Shown here: positions 9,099 through 15,347 of the stretch, piece after piece
Numbering within the stretch: the first letter of the stretch is position 1
Layout of the letters: each line of letters opens with the position of its first letter
The notes under the pieces: generated by a model
Seen by the model: only the letters and a program-made list of their open reading frames with translations
What the model was told of the DNA's origin: nothing
Database searches by the model: none
Source: DASWRT01 sp036403035
Lineage (GTDB): Bacteria > Pseudomonadota > Alphaproteobacteria > ATCC43930 > CGMCC-115725
Direction: 5' to 3'
DNA length: 19,814 bases
Assembly: GCA_036403035.1 (NCBI GenBank)
Contig: DASWRT010000010.1
Span: forward strand, 1-19,814
Position numbers and translations under genes: made by a program

Positions 9099-10376
9099 AT
9101 GGCTCGCCACGAGCCCGCGGGCAGCGGCGGCGCGCCGCAGCAGGGCCGGCTCCTCGCCAACCTGATGTACTTCGCGCGGACGCTGCGCGCCGCCGGACTG
9201 CCGGTGGGACCGGGCAAGGTGCTCGACGCCGTCGCCGCGGTCGAGGCGGTCGGCATCACGAACCGGCGCGACTTCTACTGGACGCTGCACGCCGTCTTCG
9301 TGAACCGCCAGGACCAGCGCGAGATCTTCGATCAGGCGTTCCACATCTTCTGGCGCAACCCCGATCTGCTCGGGAAGATGATGTCCTTGCTGCTGCCGCA
9401 GCTTGAGGATCCCGACCGCGCGCAGCAGCCGGAGATGATCCGGCGGCTGGCCGAAGCCCTGCACCAGGACCGCGGTGCGCAGCCCCAGGCGCCGAATGAG
9501 GAGCGCGAGGATGTCGAGATCGACGCGACGATGACATTCTCCGAGCGCGAGATCCTGCGGACGATGGATTTCGAGGCGATGTCGCGCGAGGAGACGGCGC
9601 GCGCCGAAGCGGCGATCCGGCGCCTCCGCCTGCCGCTGAACGAGGTTCCGATCCGCCGCTGGGAACCCGACCCGCGGGGCCTGCGCGCCGACATGCGGGC
9701 GACGCTGCGCGCGGCGGTGCGCGCCCAGGATCTCGTCCTGCTGAAGCGGCGGGCGCGGCGGACCCGGCCGCCGCCGCTCGTCGTGCTCTGCGATATCTCC
9801 GGCTCGATGAGCCGCTACAGCCGCCTGTTCCTGCACTTCATGCATGCCGTCATCAACGACCGCGACCGCGTGCATACCTTCCTGTTCGGCACGCGGCTCA
9901 CCAATGTGACGCGGATGCTGCGCCACAAGGACGTGGACGAGGCGATCGCCAAGGTCGCCGCGTCGGTCGAGGACTGGTCCGGCGGCACGCGGATCGGCCA
10001 GACCCTGGCCGAGTTCAACCGCTTCTGGTCGCGCCGCGTCCTCGGGCAGGGCGCCGTCGTGCTGTTCATCAGCGACGGGCTCGACCGCGATGCCGGCACC
10101 GGCATCGGCCGCGAGATGGACCGGCTGCACAAGAGCTGCCGGCGGCTGATCTGGCTGAACCCCTTATTGCGCTACGAGGCGTTCGAGCCAAAATCTCTCG
10201 GTATGCGGGCGATCCTGCCGCATGTCGACGAGTTCCGGCCGGTGCACAGCCTGGAGAGCCTGGAAGCGCTGATCGAGGCGCTGTCGAGGCCGCCGGGGCC
10301 GCGCCGGCTCGAAGCGGCGGCGGCATGGCGCGACCGGACGGCGGCGACGGCGGCGACGATGGAGGCGCGGGTATGA
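9099..10376 (+). CDS. coxE: CoxE: von Willebrand factor A domain protein of the CO dehydrogenase cluster
   Basis: A 425-residue VWA_CoxE-type protein. The N-terminal helical part (about 15-200) has the family start LLANLMYFARTLRAAGLPVGPG (18-39, quoted in two parts in the family: LMYFARTLR and AGLPVGPG). The VWA domain has a complete MIDAS metal site: DISGSMS (232-238), Thr297 in GGTRIG, and Asp326 in FISDGLDRD. Such proteins pair with MoxR AAA+ ATPases, here CoxD, as an adaptor that presents the target enzyme; both act in the cytoplasm. The ATG at 9099 is preceded by TAGGAGA (9085-9091), overlapping the coxD stop. Its last codons overlap the next start as ATGA (10373-10376). The C-terminal 30 residues are Arg/Ala rich and probably unstructured. 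Confidence 0.92.
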   Translation: MARHEPAGSGGAPQQGRLLANLMYFARTLRAAGLPVGPGKVLDAVAAVEAVGITNRRDFYWTLHAVFVNRQDQREIFDQAFHIFWRNPDLLGKMMSLLLPQLEDPDRAQQPEMIRRLAEALHQDRGAQPQAPNEEREDVEIDATMTFSEREILRTMDFEAMSREETARAEAAIRRLRLPLNEVPIRRWEPDPRGLRADMRATLRAAVRAQDLVLLKRRARRTRPPPLVVLCDISGSMSRYSRLFLHFMHAVINDRDRVHTFLFGTRLTNVTRMLRHKDVDEAIAKVAASVEDWSGGTRIGQTLAEFNRFWSRRVLGQGAVVLFISDGLDRDAGTGIGREMDRLHKSCRRLIWLNPLLRYEAFEPKSLGMRAILPHVDEFRPVHSLESLEALIEALSRPPGPRRLEAAAAWRDRTAATAATMEARV

Positions 10377-10714
10377 GCACGGGTATCGGCGGCGGTACGG
10401 GAGACGACGACATCCTCCGGCAGGCGCAGGCATGGCACGACCTGGGACGCGGCGTCGCGCTGGCGACGGTCGTGACGACCTGGGGTTCCTCACCTCGTCC
10501 GGTCGGCTCGAAGCTGGCGGTCGATCAGGACGGAAAGTTCGTCGGCTCGGTCTCCGGCGGCTGCATCGAGGGCGCCGTCGTGCGCGAGGCGCTCGACGCG
10601 ATCGCCGACGGCAAGCCGCGGCTCCTCGATTTCGGCGTCACCGACGAGCAGGCCTGGGAGGTCGGCTTGGCCTGCGGCGGCAAGGTCCAGGTCCTCGTCG
10701 AGCGGCTCGGATGA
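10373..10714 (+). CDS. XdhC/CoxI family protein, N-terminal domain only
   Basis: A 113-residue protein containing just the XdhC_CoxI N-terminal domain. Signatures are TTWGSSPRPVGSKLAV (35-50), SVSGGCIEGAVV (59-70) with Cys64, and GLACGGKVQVLVE (98-110) with Cys101. XdhC proteins bind the molybdenum cofactor, protect its sulfurated form and deliver it to xanthine oxidase-family enzymes. The usual XdhC is one chain with this domain followed by a Rossmann domain; here the two are separate adjacent genes. The start at 10373 overlaps the coxE stop as ATGA, and the stop overlaps the next start as ATGA. An in-frame ATG at 10325 is possible but would overlap coxE by 52 bases. No ribosome site stands out beyond ggaggcgcgg (10361-10370). 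Confidence 0.88.
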   Translation: MSTGIGGGTGDDDILRQAQAWHDLGRGVALATVVTTWGSSPRPVGSKLAVDQDGKFVGSVSGGCIEGAVVREALDAIADGKPRLLDFGVTDEQAWEVGLACGGKVQVLVERLG

Positions 10715-11436
10715 GGCCGGATCTCCTCCGCCGCGTCCTCGCGGCGCGCGACGCCGGGCGCCCGACGGCGCTGGCGACGCACCTTGCGAGCGGCCGGCAG
10801 GCGCTGCTGGAAAGCGGCGCGTGGGATGGCGACCTCGCGCTCGACAGCCCCGCCCGGCAGGCCGCCGAGGCGGCGCTCGCCGGAGACCGCAGCCGCGTCG
10901 TCGAGACCGCCGAGGGGCCGGTCTTCGTCGAGATCCACAACCCGCCGCTCCGCTGTGTCATCGTCGGCGCGGTGCATATCGCGCAGCCGCTGGCGCGCAT
11001 GGCGGCGCTCGCCGGCTATGCCGTGACGATCGTCGACCCGCGCAGCGCCTTTGCCAGCGAGGAGCGTTTCCCCGGCGTCGAGCTATCGACCGACTGGCCG
11101 GACGAGGCGCTGGAGGTGCTGCGGCCGGACCGCCGCACCGCGATCGTGACCCTGACCCACGATCCGAAGATCGACGATCCGGCGCTGGTAGCGGCGCTGC
11201 GCTCCGAAGCGTTTTACATTGGCGCGCTCGGCTCCCGGAAGACGCACGCGTCGCGTTGCGCTCGGCTCCGGGAGCAGGGATTCGGGGATGCCGACTTCGC
11301 GCGCATCCACGGCCCGGTCGGGCTTTCCATCGGTGCGCTGTCGCCCGCGGAGATCGCGGTGTCGATCCTGGCGCAGATCGTCGCGACGCTGCGCGCAGAC
11401 CGCGTGAAGGCTCGCGAGGAGAAGGAGGGACGTTGA
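10711..11436 (+). CDS. XdhC family protein, Rossmann domain (second half of a split XdhC)
   Basis: A 241-residue protein whose C-terminal half is the XdhC Rossmann domain: CVIVGAVHIAQPLARMA (82-98) followed by VTIVDPR (105-111), then TLTHDPKIDDPAL (148-159) and YIGALGSRKTHASR (169-182). It ends with the family's GLSIGALSPAEIAVSILAQI (204-223). Residues 1-78 are less conserved. It probably acts with the 113-residue protein upstream as a two-part XdhC for binding and sulfurating the molybdenum cofactor of the Cox enzyme. Its ATG overlaps the preceding stop as ATGA (10711-10714), and its TGA overlaps the next gene's TTG as TTGA (11433-11436). Because each half carries a complete start, stop and overlap, this is a designed split and not a frameshift. 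Confidence 0.9.
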   Translation: MRPDLLRRVLAARDAGRPTALATHLASGRQALLESGAWDGDLALDSPARQAAEAALAGDRSRVVETAEGPVFVEIHNPPLRCVIVGAVHIAQPLARMAALAGYAVTIVDPRSAFASEERFPGVELSTDWPDEALEVLRPDRRTAIVTLTHDPKIDDPALVAALRSEAFYIGALGSRKTHASRCARLREQGFGDADFARIHGPVGLSIGALSPAEIAVSILAQIVATLRADRVKAREEKEGR

Positions 11437-13130
11437 GGTTCGGAGAGATCAGCGTCGGCGAAGCGGCAGGCGCGATCCTTGCGCACAGCCTTACCCTGCC
11501 CGGCAGCCGCCCGTTCAAGAAGGGCCGGCTATTGTCGGCCGACGATATCGCCGCGATCGCCGAAGCCGGCATCAGGACGATCGTCGCGGCGCAGCTCGAT
11601 CCCGACGATCTGCGCGAGGACGAGGCCGCATCGCGCGTCGCCGCCGCGCTCACCGGCGGCAATATCGAACCGGCTGCCGCCTTCACCGGGCGCGTCAATT
11701 TGTTCGCGACCGCGCCGGGGCTCCTCGTTTTCGACCGTGACAGGCTCGACCGGCTGAACCTCGTCGACGAGGCGCTGACGCTGGCGACCTTGCCGCCTTA
11801 CGCCGTCGTCGAGCCGCGCCGGATGATCGCCACGGTCAAGGTGATCCCGTTCGCCGCGCCGCGCGCCGTCGTCGACACCTGCGCCGCGCTCGCCGCCGAG
11901 GGCGGGCCGCTGCTCCGCGTCGCGCCTTTCGTGCCGACCGACGCCGAACTGATCCAGACCCGGCTCCCCGGTTTGAAGGAGAGCATCCTCGACAAGACGC
12001 GCGACGTGACGGAGCGCCGCCTCGCCGCGCTCGGCAGCCGCCTCGTCGCGGAGTCGCGTTGCAAGCACACGACGTCGGAGTTGGCGCCGCGACTGCGCGA
12101 GGTGGCGGACAGGGTCGGGCTGGTGCTCGTCGCCGGTGCGTCGGCGATCGTCGACCGGCGCGACGTGATCCCGGCCGCGATCGTCGCCGCGGGCGGCCGG
12201 GTCGAGCATTTCGGCATGCCGGTCGATCCCGGCAATCTGATGCTGGTCGGCGCCATCGGCGGCACGCCGGTGCTGGGGTTGCCCGGCTGCGCCCGCTCGC
12301 CGAAGGAGAACGGCTTCGACTGGGTGCTCCAGCGCCTGCTCGCGCGCCTGCCGGTCGGGCCGGAGCAAATCATGCGGATGGGGGCCGGCGGGCTGCTCGC
12401 GGAGATTCCGAGCCGGCCGGCGCCGCGCGCCGATGCCGCGACGACGGCCGGTGCCGGTGCGGCTGCCGCCGCCGGCCCGCGGGCGCCGCGCATCGCGGCG
12501 TTGCTTCTCGCCGCCGGCCAGTCGCGCCGCATGGGGGTCGTCAACAAGCTGCTGGTCGAGATCGACGGCGTGCCGATGGTCCGCCGCGTCGCCGAGGCGA
12601 TGCGCCGCTCGCAGGCAGCGCCGCTCGTCGTCGTGCTCGGCCATGAGGCGGACCGCGTGCGCGCGGCCCTGGCCGGCCTCGGCGGCGGCGTCACGATCGT
12701 CGAGAACCCGGACTATGCCGCCGGCCTGTCGACCTCGCTGCGCCGTGGCCTCGCCGCGCTGCCGGCGGATGTCGACGGCGCCGTGGTCTGCCTCGGCGAC
12801 ATGCCGCGCGTTGCGCCCCGCACGATCGACCGGCTGCTCGCCGCCTTCAACCCGGCCGAAGGACGTGCGATCTGCGTGCCGACCCGGAACGGCAAGCGCG
12901 GCAACCCCGTGCTGTGGGCGCGCCGCTTCTTCCCCGAGATGCAGGAGATCGCCGGCGATGTCGGCGCCCGGCATCTGATCGGCGCCTACCCGGAGGCGGT
13001 CGCCGAGATCGAGATGGACGAGGACGACGGCGTGCTCATCGACATCGATACGCCGGAGGCGCTGGCCGACTTCACGGCGCGCGAAGCCGCGATGGCCGGT
13101 TCCCCATCCGCCGCGAAAGTGTCGGCGTGA
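11433..13130 (+). CDS. MoeA-like molybdopterin-binding / MocA-like nucleotidyltransferase fusion
   Basis: A 565-residue two-domain cofactor enzyme. Residues 1-330 are a MoeA/MogA-like molybdopterin-binding part, opening RFGEISVGEAAGAILAHS and carrying MPVDPGNLM (262-270) and GLPGCARSPKENG. An Ala-rich linker (about 329-353) joins it to a GT-A nucleotidyltransferase (355-560) with LLLAAGQSRRMG (357-368), NKLL (371-374) and the metal-binding GDMP (455-458, Asp456). The LAAG and NKLL forms resemble MocA (CTP:molybdopterin cytidylyltransferase) more than MobA. This agrees with the cytidine dinucleotide cofactor of CO dehydrogenase-type enzymes. I chose TTG 11433 because it restores the conserved N-terminus, overlaps the previous stop as TTGA and follows AAGGAGG (11422-11428) by 4 bases. 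A frame open back to 10821 is rejected as overlap. Confidence 0.88.
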   Translation: MRFGEISVGEAAGAILAHSLTLPGSRPFKKGRLLSADDIAAIAEAGIRTIVAAQLDPDDLREDEAASRVAAALTGGNIEPAAAFTGRVNLFATAPGLLVFDRDRLDRLNLVDEALTLATLPPYAVVEPRRMIATVKVIPFAAPRAVVDTCAALAAEGGPLLRVAPFVPTDAELIQTRLPGLKESILDKTRDVTERRLAALGSRLVAESRCKHTTSELAPRLREVADRVGLVLVAGASAIVDRRDVIPAAIVAAGGRVEHFGMPVDPGNLMLVGAIGGTPVLGLPGCARSPKENGFDWVLQRLLARLPVGPEQIMRMGAGGLLAEIPSRPAPRADAATTAGAGAAAAAGPRAPRIAALLLAAGQSRRMGVVNKLLVEIDGVPMVRRVAEAMRRSQAAPLVVVLGHEADRVRAALAGLGGGVTIVENPDYAAGLSTSLRRGLAALPADVDGAVVCLGDMPRVAPRTIDRLLAAFNPAEGRAICVPTRNGKRGNPVLWARRFFPEMQEIAGDVGARHLIGAYPEAVAEIEMDEDDGVLIDIDTPEALADFTAREAAMAGSPSAAKVSA

Positions 13131-13564
13131 ACGACGGCGGCGGCACGCTCTACCACGATGCGATCCTTGCCCTTGCCCGCAGCCGCGAGGGCGCCGGCCG
13201 CCTGCCCGAACCCGACGTCAGCGTCACGATCGACAATCCGCTTTGCGGCGACCGCGTGACGATCGACCTCGCGCTGGACGGCGGCATGGTGACCGCCCTC
13301 GCCCATCGGGTCCGCGGCTGCGCCCTCTGCGAGGCTGCCGCCGCGGCGATATCGCGCCACGCCGCCGGTCTTGATTCACCGGCGATCGAGGCTGCCTCGG
13401 CCGCCGCTGACGCGATCCTGCGGGGTGAGGCGCCGCCCGCCGGGTCCTGGCCCGAGATCGCCCTGTTCGTTCCGGTCGCCGCGCATCGAAGCCGCCACCG
13501 CTGCGTCACCCTCCCCTTCGAGGCCGTTCGCGAGGCGCTGCGGAAAGCGGGCGGCGGCGCATAG
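13127..13564 (+). CDS. SufU/IscU-like iron-sulfur cluster scaffold protein
   Basis: A 145-residue protein resembling the U-type scaffold fold. Family landmarks are the opening LYHDAILALARS (8-19), NPLCGDRV (37-44) with Cys40 and Asp42, GCALCEAAAAAI (64-75) with Cys65, and HRCVTLPFEAV (124-134) with Cys126. The Cys/Asp/Cys/Cys ligand set of SufU/IscU is complete, with an extra Cys68. Such proteins assemble 2Fe-2S clusters or relay sulfur from a cysteine desulfurase. No suf or isc partner lies nearby; as the last gene of the maturation block it probably serves CoxS clusters or sulfur supply to the Mo cofactor, which is inference. The GTG start at 13127 overlaps the preceding TGA as GTGA. An earlier in-frame ATG at 12914 lies deep in the fusion gene and is rejected. 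Confidence 0.82.
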   Translation: MNDGGGTLYHDAILALARSREGAGRLPEPDVSVTIDNPLCGDRVTIDLALDGGMVTALAHRVRGCALCEAAAAAISRHAAGLDSPAIEAASAAADAILRGEAPPAGSWPEIALFVPVAAHRSRHRCVTLPFEAVREALRKAGGGA

Positions 13565-13674
13565 AGACGCCGATAAGCAGTTCGGATCTTCAAAGTGGAT
13601 TTCGTTTGGGTTTGGAGACGGCTTTCGCAGGAGCCCACTCAGCTCTCACCCGCGCGGTCATAGGGTGAACTATT

Positions 13675-13750
13675 AACGTTTGAACCACCAAGACACCAAG
13701 AGGAGCATCGGAGCGCGCCGCGCCTGGACTTCCTTCGTGGTTCAAACGTT
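13675..13750. repeat. Inverted repeat followed by a T-run, between convergent genes
   Basis: Perfect 14-bp arms, aacgtttgaaccac (13675-13688) and gtggttcaaacgtt (13737-13750), separated by 48 bases and followed by T6 (13752-13757). It lies in the 255-base gap between the Fe-S scaffold gene (+) and the crotonase gene (-), which otherwise shows no gene. It could end the cox operon transcript, but the long loop and the AT-rich arms in a GC-rich genome look more like a small multi-copy repeat. Confidence 0.7.
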
Positions 13751-13819
13751 GTTTTTTCCTACGTCTACGCCACCCGAGGCCGAAATTCGGGCGGCGAACT
13801 TGGGGCGACGCCGGGCGAT

Positions 13820-14566
13820 CTACCGTCCGAGCTTGGCCACTGCCTCCGGGATCAGCCGGTTCAGGATGTCGAGTTCGCGACGGATCGCCTCCTCGGTCTC
13901 GGCGCTGCCCGGCATCTTCATCAGCCTGAGCGTTTCGCGGACCGCCTCCCGCGGGCGGGCGGCGATCGACGCGGCAGCCTCCAGCGCCGCCTCGACGACG
14001 TTGCGTCCGTCGCCGACGACGCGGGTGACGAGGCCGAGCGCGGCAGCCTCCGCCGCGTCGACCGGGCGGCCGGTCAGGATGAGATCGAGCGCGGCGAGGC
14101 GTCCGATCCGGGCGGGCAGCAGGACCGTGGAACCTGCTTCGGGCACGATGCCGAGATCGATGAAGGGAAAGCGCAGCACCGTTCGCGGTGAGGCGAAGAC
14201 CATGTCGCAATGCAACGTCATCGTCGCGCCGATTCCGACTGCCGCGCCGTCCAACGCCGCCAGGAACGGCGTCGTGATCCGCGGCAGGCCGGTGAGGAAG
14301 CGCGCGATGGCGCCGTCCGCCGCCTGCGGCCAAAGCTCCGCGAAGGCGCCGCGGTCGTGGCCGCTTGAGAAGGCGCCCCCGGCGCCCGCGACGACGATCG
14401 CGCCCATCGCCGGATCGGCATCGGCACGCCGCAGCGCCTCGTCGAATGCGGCGAACATCGGTCCGTCGATCGCGTTGCGCACGGCGGGCCGCGACAGGGT
14501 GATCAGGCACACGCCGTCGCCCCGAGCCTCGACGATGACGCCATCCGTTACGGTCTTCTCGGTCAT
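13820..14566 (-). CDS. Enoyl-CoA hydratase/isomerase family protein (crotonase)
   Basis: A 248-residue crotonase-fold protein of usual length. Visible are LITLSRPAVRNAID (21-34), the oxyanion-hole region AFSSGHDRGAF (65-75), AAVGIGATMTLHCDMVFAS (108-126), and FIDLGIVPEAGSTVLLPARIG (135-155, the loop PEAG with Glu143 as candidate acid/base). The second hydratase glutamate region (DRGAF, 71-75) is replaced by other residues, so it may be an isomerase or a hydratase with one key acid. It acts on CoA thioesters in the cytoplasm, probably in fatty-acid or aromatic degradation. The ATG at 14566 matches the family N-terminus; the frame is open to 14785 but that part has no crotonase similarity. The purines GAAGG directly touch the start. 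It follows the SemiSWEET gene on the same strand by 110 bases. Confidence 0.87.
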   Translation of the reverse strand: MTEKTVTDGVIVEARGDGVCLITLSRPAVRNAIDGPMFAAFDEALRRADADPAMGAIVVAGAGGAFSSGHDRGAFAELWPQAADGAIARFLTGLPRITTPFLAALDGAAVGIGATMTLHCDMVFASPRTVLRFPFIDLGIVPEAGSTVLLPARIGRLAALDLILTGRPVDAAEAAALGLVTRVVGDGRNVVEAALEAAASIAARPREAVRETLRLMKMPGSAETEEAIRRELDILNRLIPEAVAKLGR

Positions 14567-14676
14567 CCTTCGCCGCCGCAATGAGGTCAGGCCGCCGTCT
14601 TCATGATCGTATCTTGTGGCTCGCCGGCGATCCGCACAACGCCGAGAGCCGTTCGGCCACCGTACCGTCCGGCCTG

Positions 14677-14937
14677 CTACCCCAGCCGGATCTTCAGCGC
14701 GAGCACCGTCAGCGACAGAAGGAAGGTGATCGCGTTGGCGAGGACAAGGCCGAGGCTGGAGATCGCGATGCCGTAGACGAGCCACAGAAACGTGCCGGCC
14801 GTCATCATCAGGTACATGCGCAGCGACAGGCCGGCGGTCTGCCGCTCGCGCAGCACTTTCACGACCTGCGGCAAGAAGCTGAGCGTCGTCAGGACGCCCG
14901 CGACGACGCCGACCGTCTCGACAAGAAAAGGTGACAA
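14677..14937 (-). CDS. SemiSWEET-type sugar transporter (PQ-loop/MtN3 repeat)
   Basis: An 86-residue membrane protein with three predicted helices, the size of bacterial SemiSWEETs. The first helix carries the PQ-loop signature LTTLSFLPQVVKVLRER, followed by TAGLSLRMYLMMTAGTFLW (the second helix) and a third helix to LALKIRLG. SemiSWEETs work as homodimers that move sugars across the inner membrane by facilitated transport; the substrate cannot be read here. The start is a TTG at 14937, giving MSPFLVETVGVVAG; an ATG at 15045 is in frame, but it would add 36 residues of Arg-rich, unfamiliar sequence. No strong ribosome site is seen at either. It is upstream of the crotonase gene on the same strand; a shared transcript is possible but not shown. 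Confidence 0.8.
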   Translation of the reverse strand: MSPFLVETVGVVAGVLTTLSFLPQVVKVLRERQTAGLSLRMYLMMTAGTFLWLVYGIAISSLGLVLANAITFLLSLTVLALKIRLG

Positions 14938-15081
14938 TTCCGGGCCTCGCGACCAGCCGCTGCTCGCCGTTCTACCGCTGTTGTGTTTGCGCCGCACGAA
15001 AAGTCGCGCTATGGCGGAATACGGCACGGCGGCGCCCGTTGTCACGGCAATTCACCTTCACCGCAGGCCGGAAAACCCGTC

Positions 15082-15213
15082 ATGAGCTGGTTGATCGGTG
15101 TTCTCACCGTCGCGAGCACGATCTTCGGCGTCCTTCTTGGTCAGGTCGCCGCCGGCTTCGAATCGCTCGGCGTGATCCTCGCCGGCATCGTCCTGATGAC
15201 GCTGCGTGCCTGA
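15082..15213 (+). CDS. Possible 43-residue hydrophobic membrane peptide
   Basis: A small frame, MSWLIGVLTVASTIFGVLLG followed by about 23 further residues ending LMTLRA. It is almost wholly hydrophobic and could form two short membrane helices around QVAAGFES. It is divergent from the SemiSWEET gene. No family is recognised, the upstream AGGCCGG is a weak ribosome site, and a stretch this short could be open by chance. A hairpin and T-run follow it at 15268-15295, which slightly supports an expressed unit. Confidence 0.35.
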   Translation: MSWLIGVLTVASTIFGVLLGQVAAGFESLGVILAGIVLMTLRA

Positions 15214-15267
15214 CGGCGGCTTCAGTACCGCGACGTGATCTCGCGATCCGGGCAGCGGATGTTGTCA

Positions 15268-15295
15268 AGTCCCGCACGTCGGGAAACTTCTTTTT
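15268..15295 (+). terminator. Weak candidate rho-independent terminator
   Basis: tcccg (15270-15274) and cggga (15280-15284) form a 5-bp stem with loop cacgt. Outer aag/ctt pairing with a 2-base bulge extends it, and the T-rich cttcttttt follows (to 15295). It lies after the possible 43-residue peptide gene and before the hydrolase gene. The stem is short, so this is tentative. Confidence 0.35.
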
Positions 15296-15312
15296 AACGA
15301 AGAAAATCGATT

Positions 15313-15344
15313 CTGGACCCGTTCCGTAGGAATGGTGGGTCCAG
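15313..15344 (+). promoter_or_regulatory. Hairpin immediately upstream of the hydrolase start codon
   Basis: ctggaccc (15313-15320) pairs perfectly with gggtccag (15337-15344), and inner ttcc/ggaa (15322-15325, 15329-15332) extends the stem across a small internal loop. It ends 3 bases before the ATG at 15348 and fills the position where a ribosome site should lie. It could be a translation-blocking RNA hairpin or an operator; which one is unknown. Confidence 0.5.
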
Positions 15345-15347
15345 TTT

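Noticed and set aside
8109..10130. A 673-codon open frame on the minus strand across coxD and coxE
   Set aside because: It shadows two well-recognised genes and has low-complexity Arg/His-rich translation with no family signature.
10373..11436. Split XdhC as a frameshifted pseudogene
   Set aside because: The two frames each have a plausible start, complete domain and a 4-nt overlap like the other junctions in the operon, which favours a genuine two-gene arrangement.
11529..12974. A 481-codon open frame on the minus strand opposite the MoeA/MocA fusion
   Set aside because: Antisense shadow; the plus-strand product has clear catalytic motifs.
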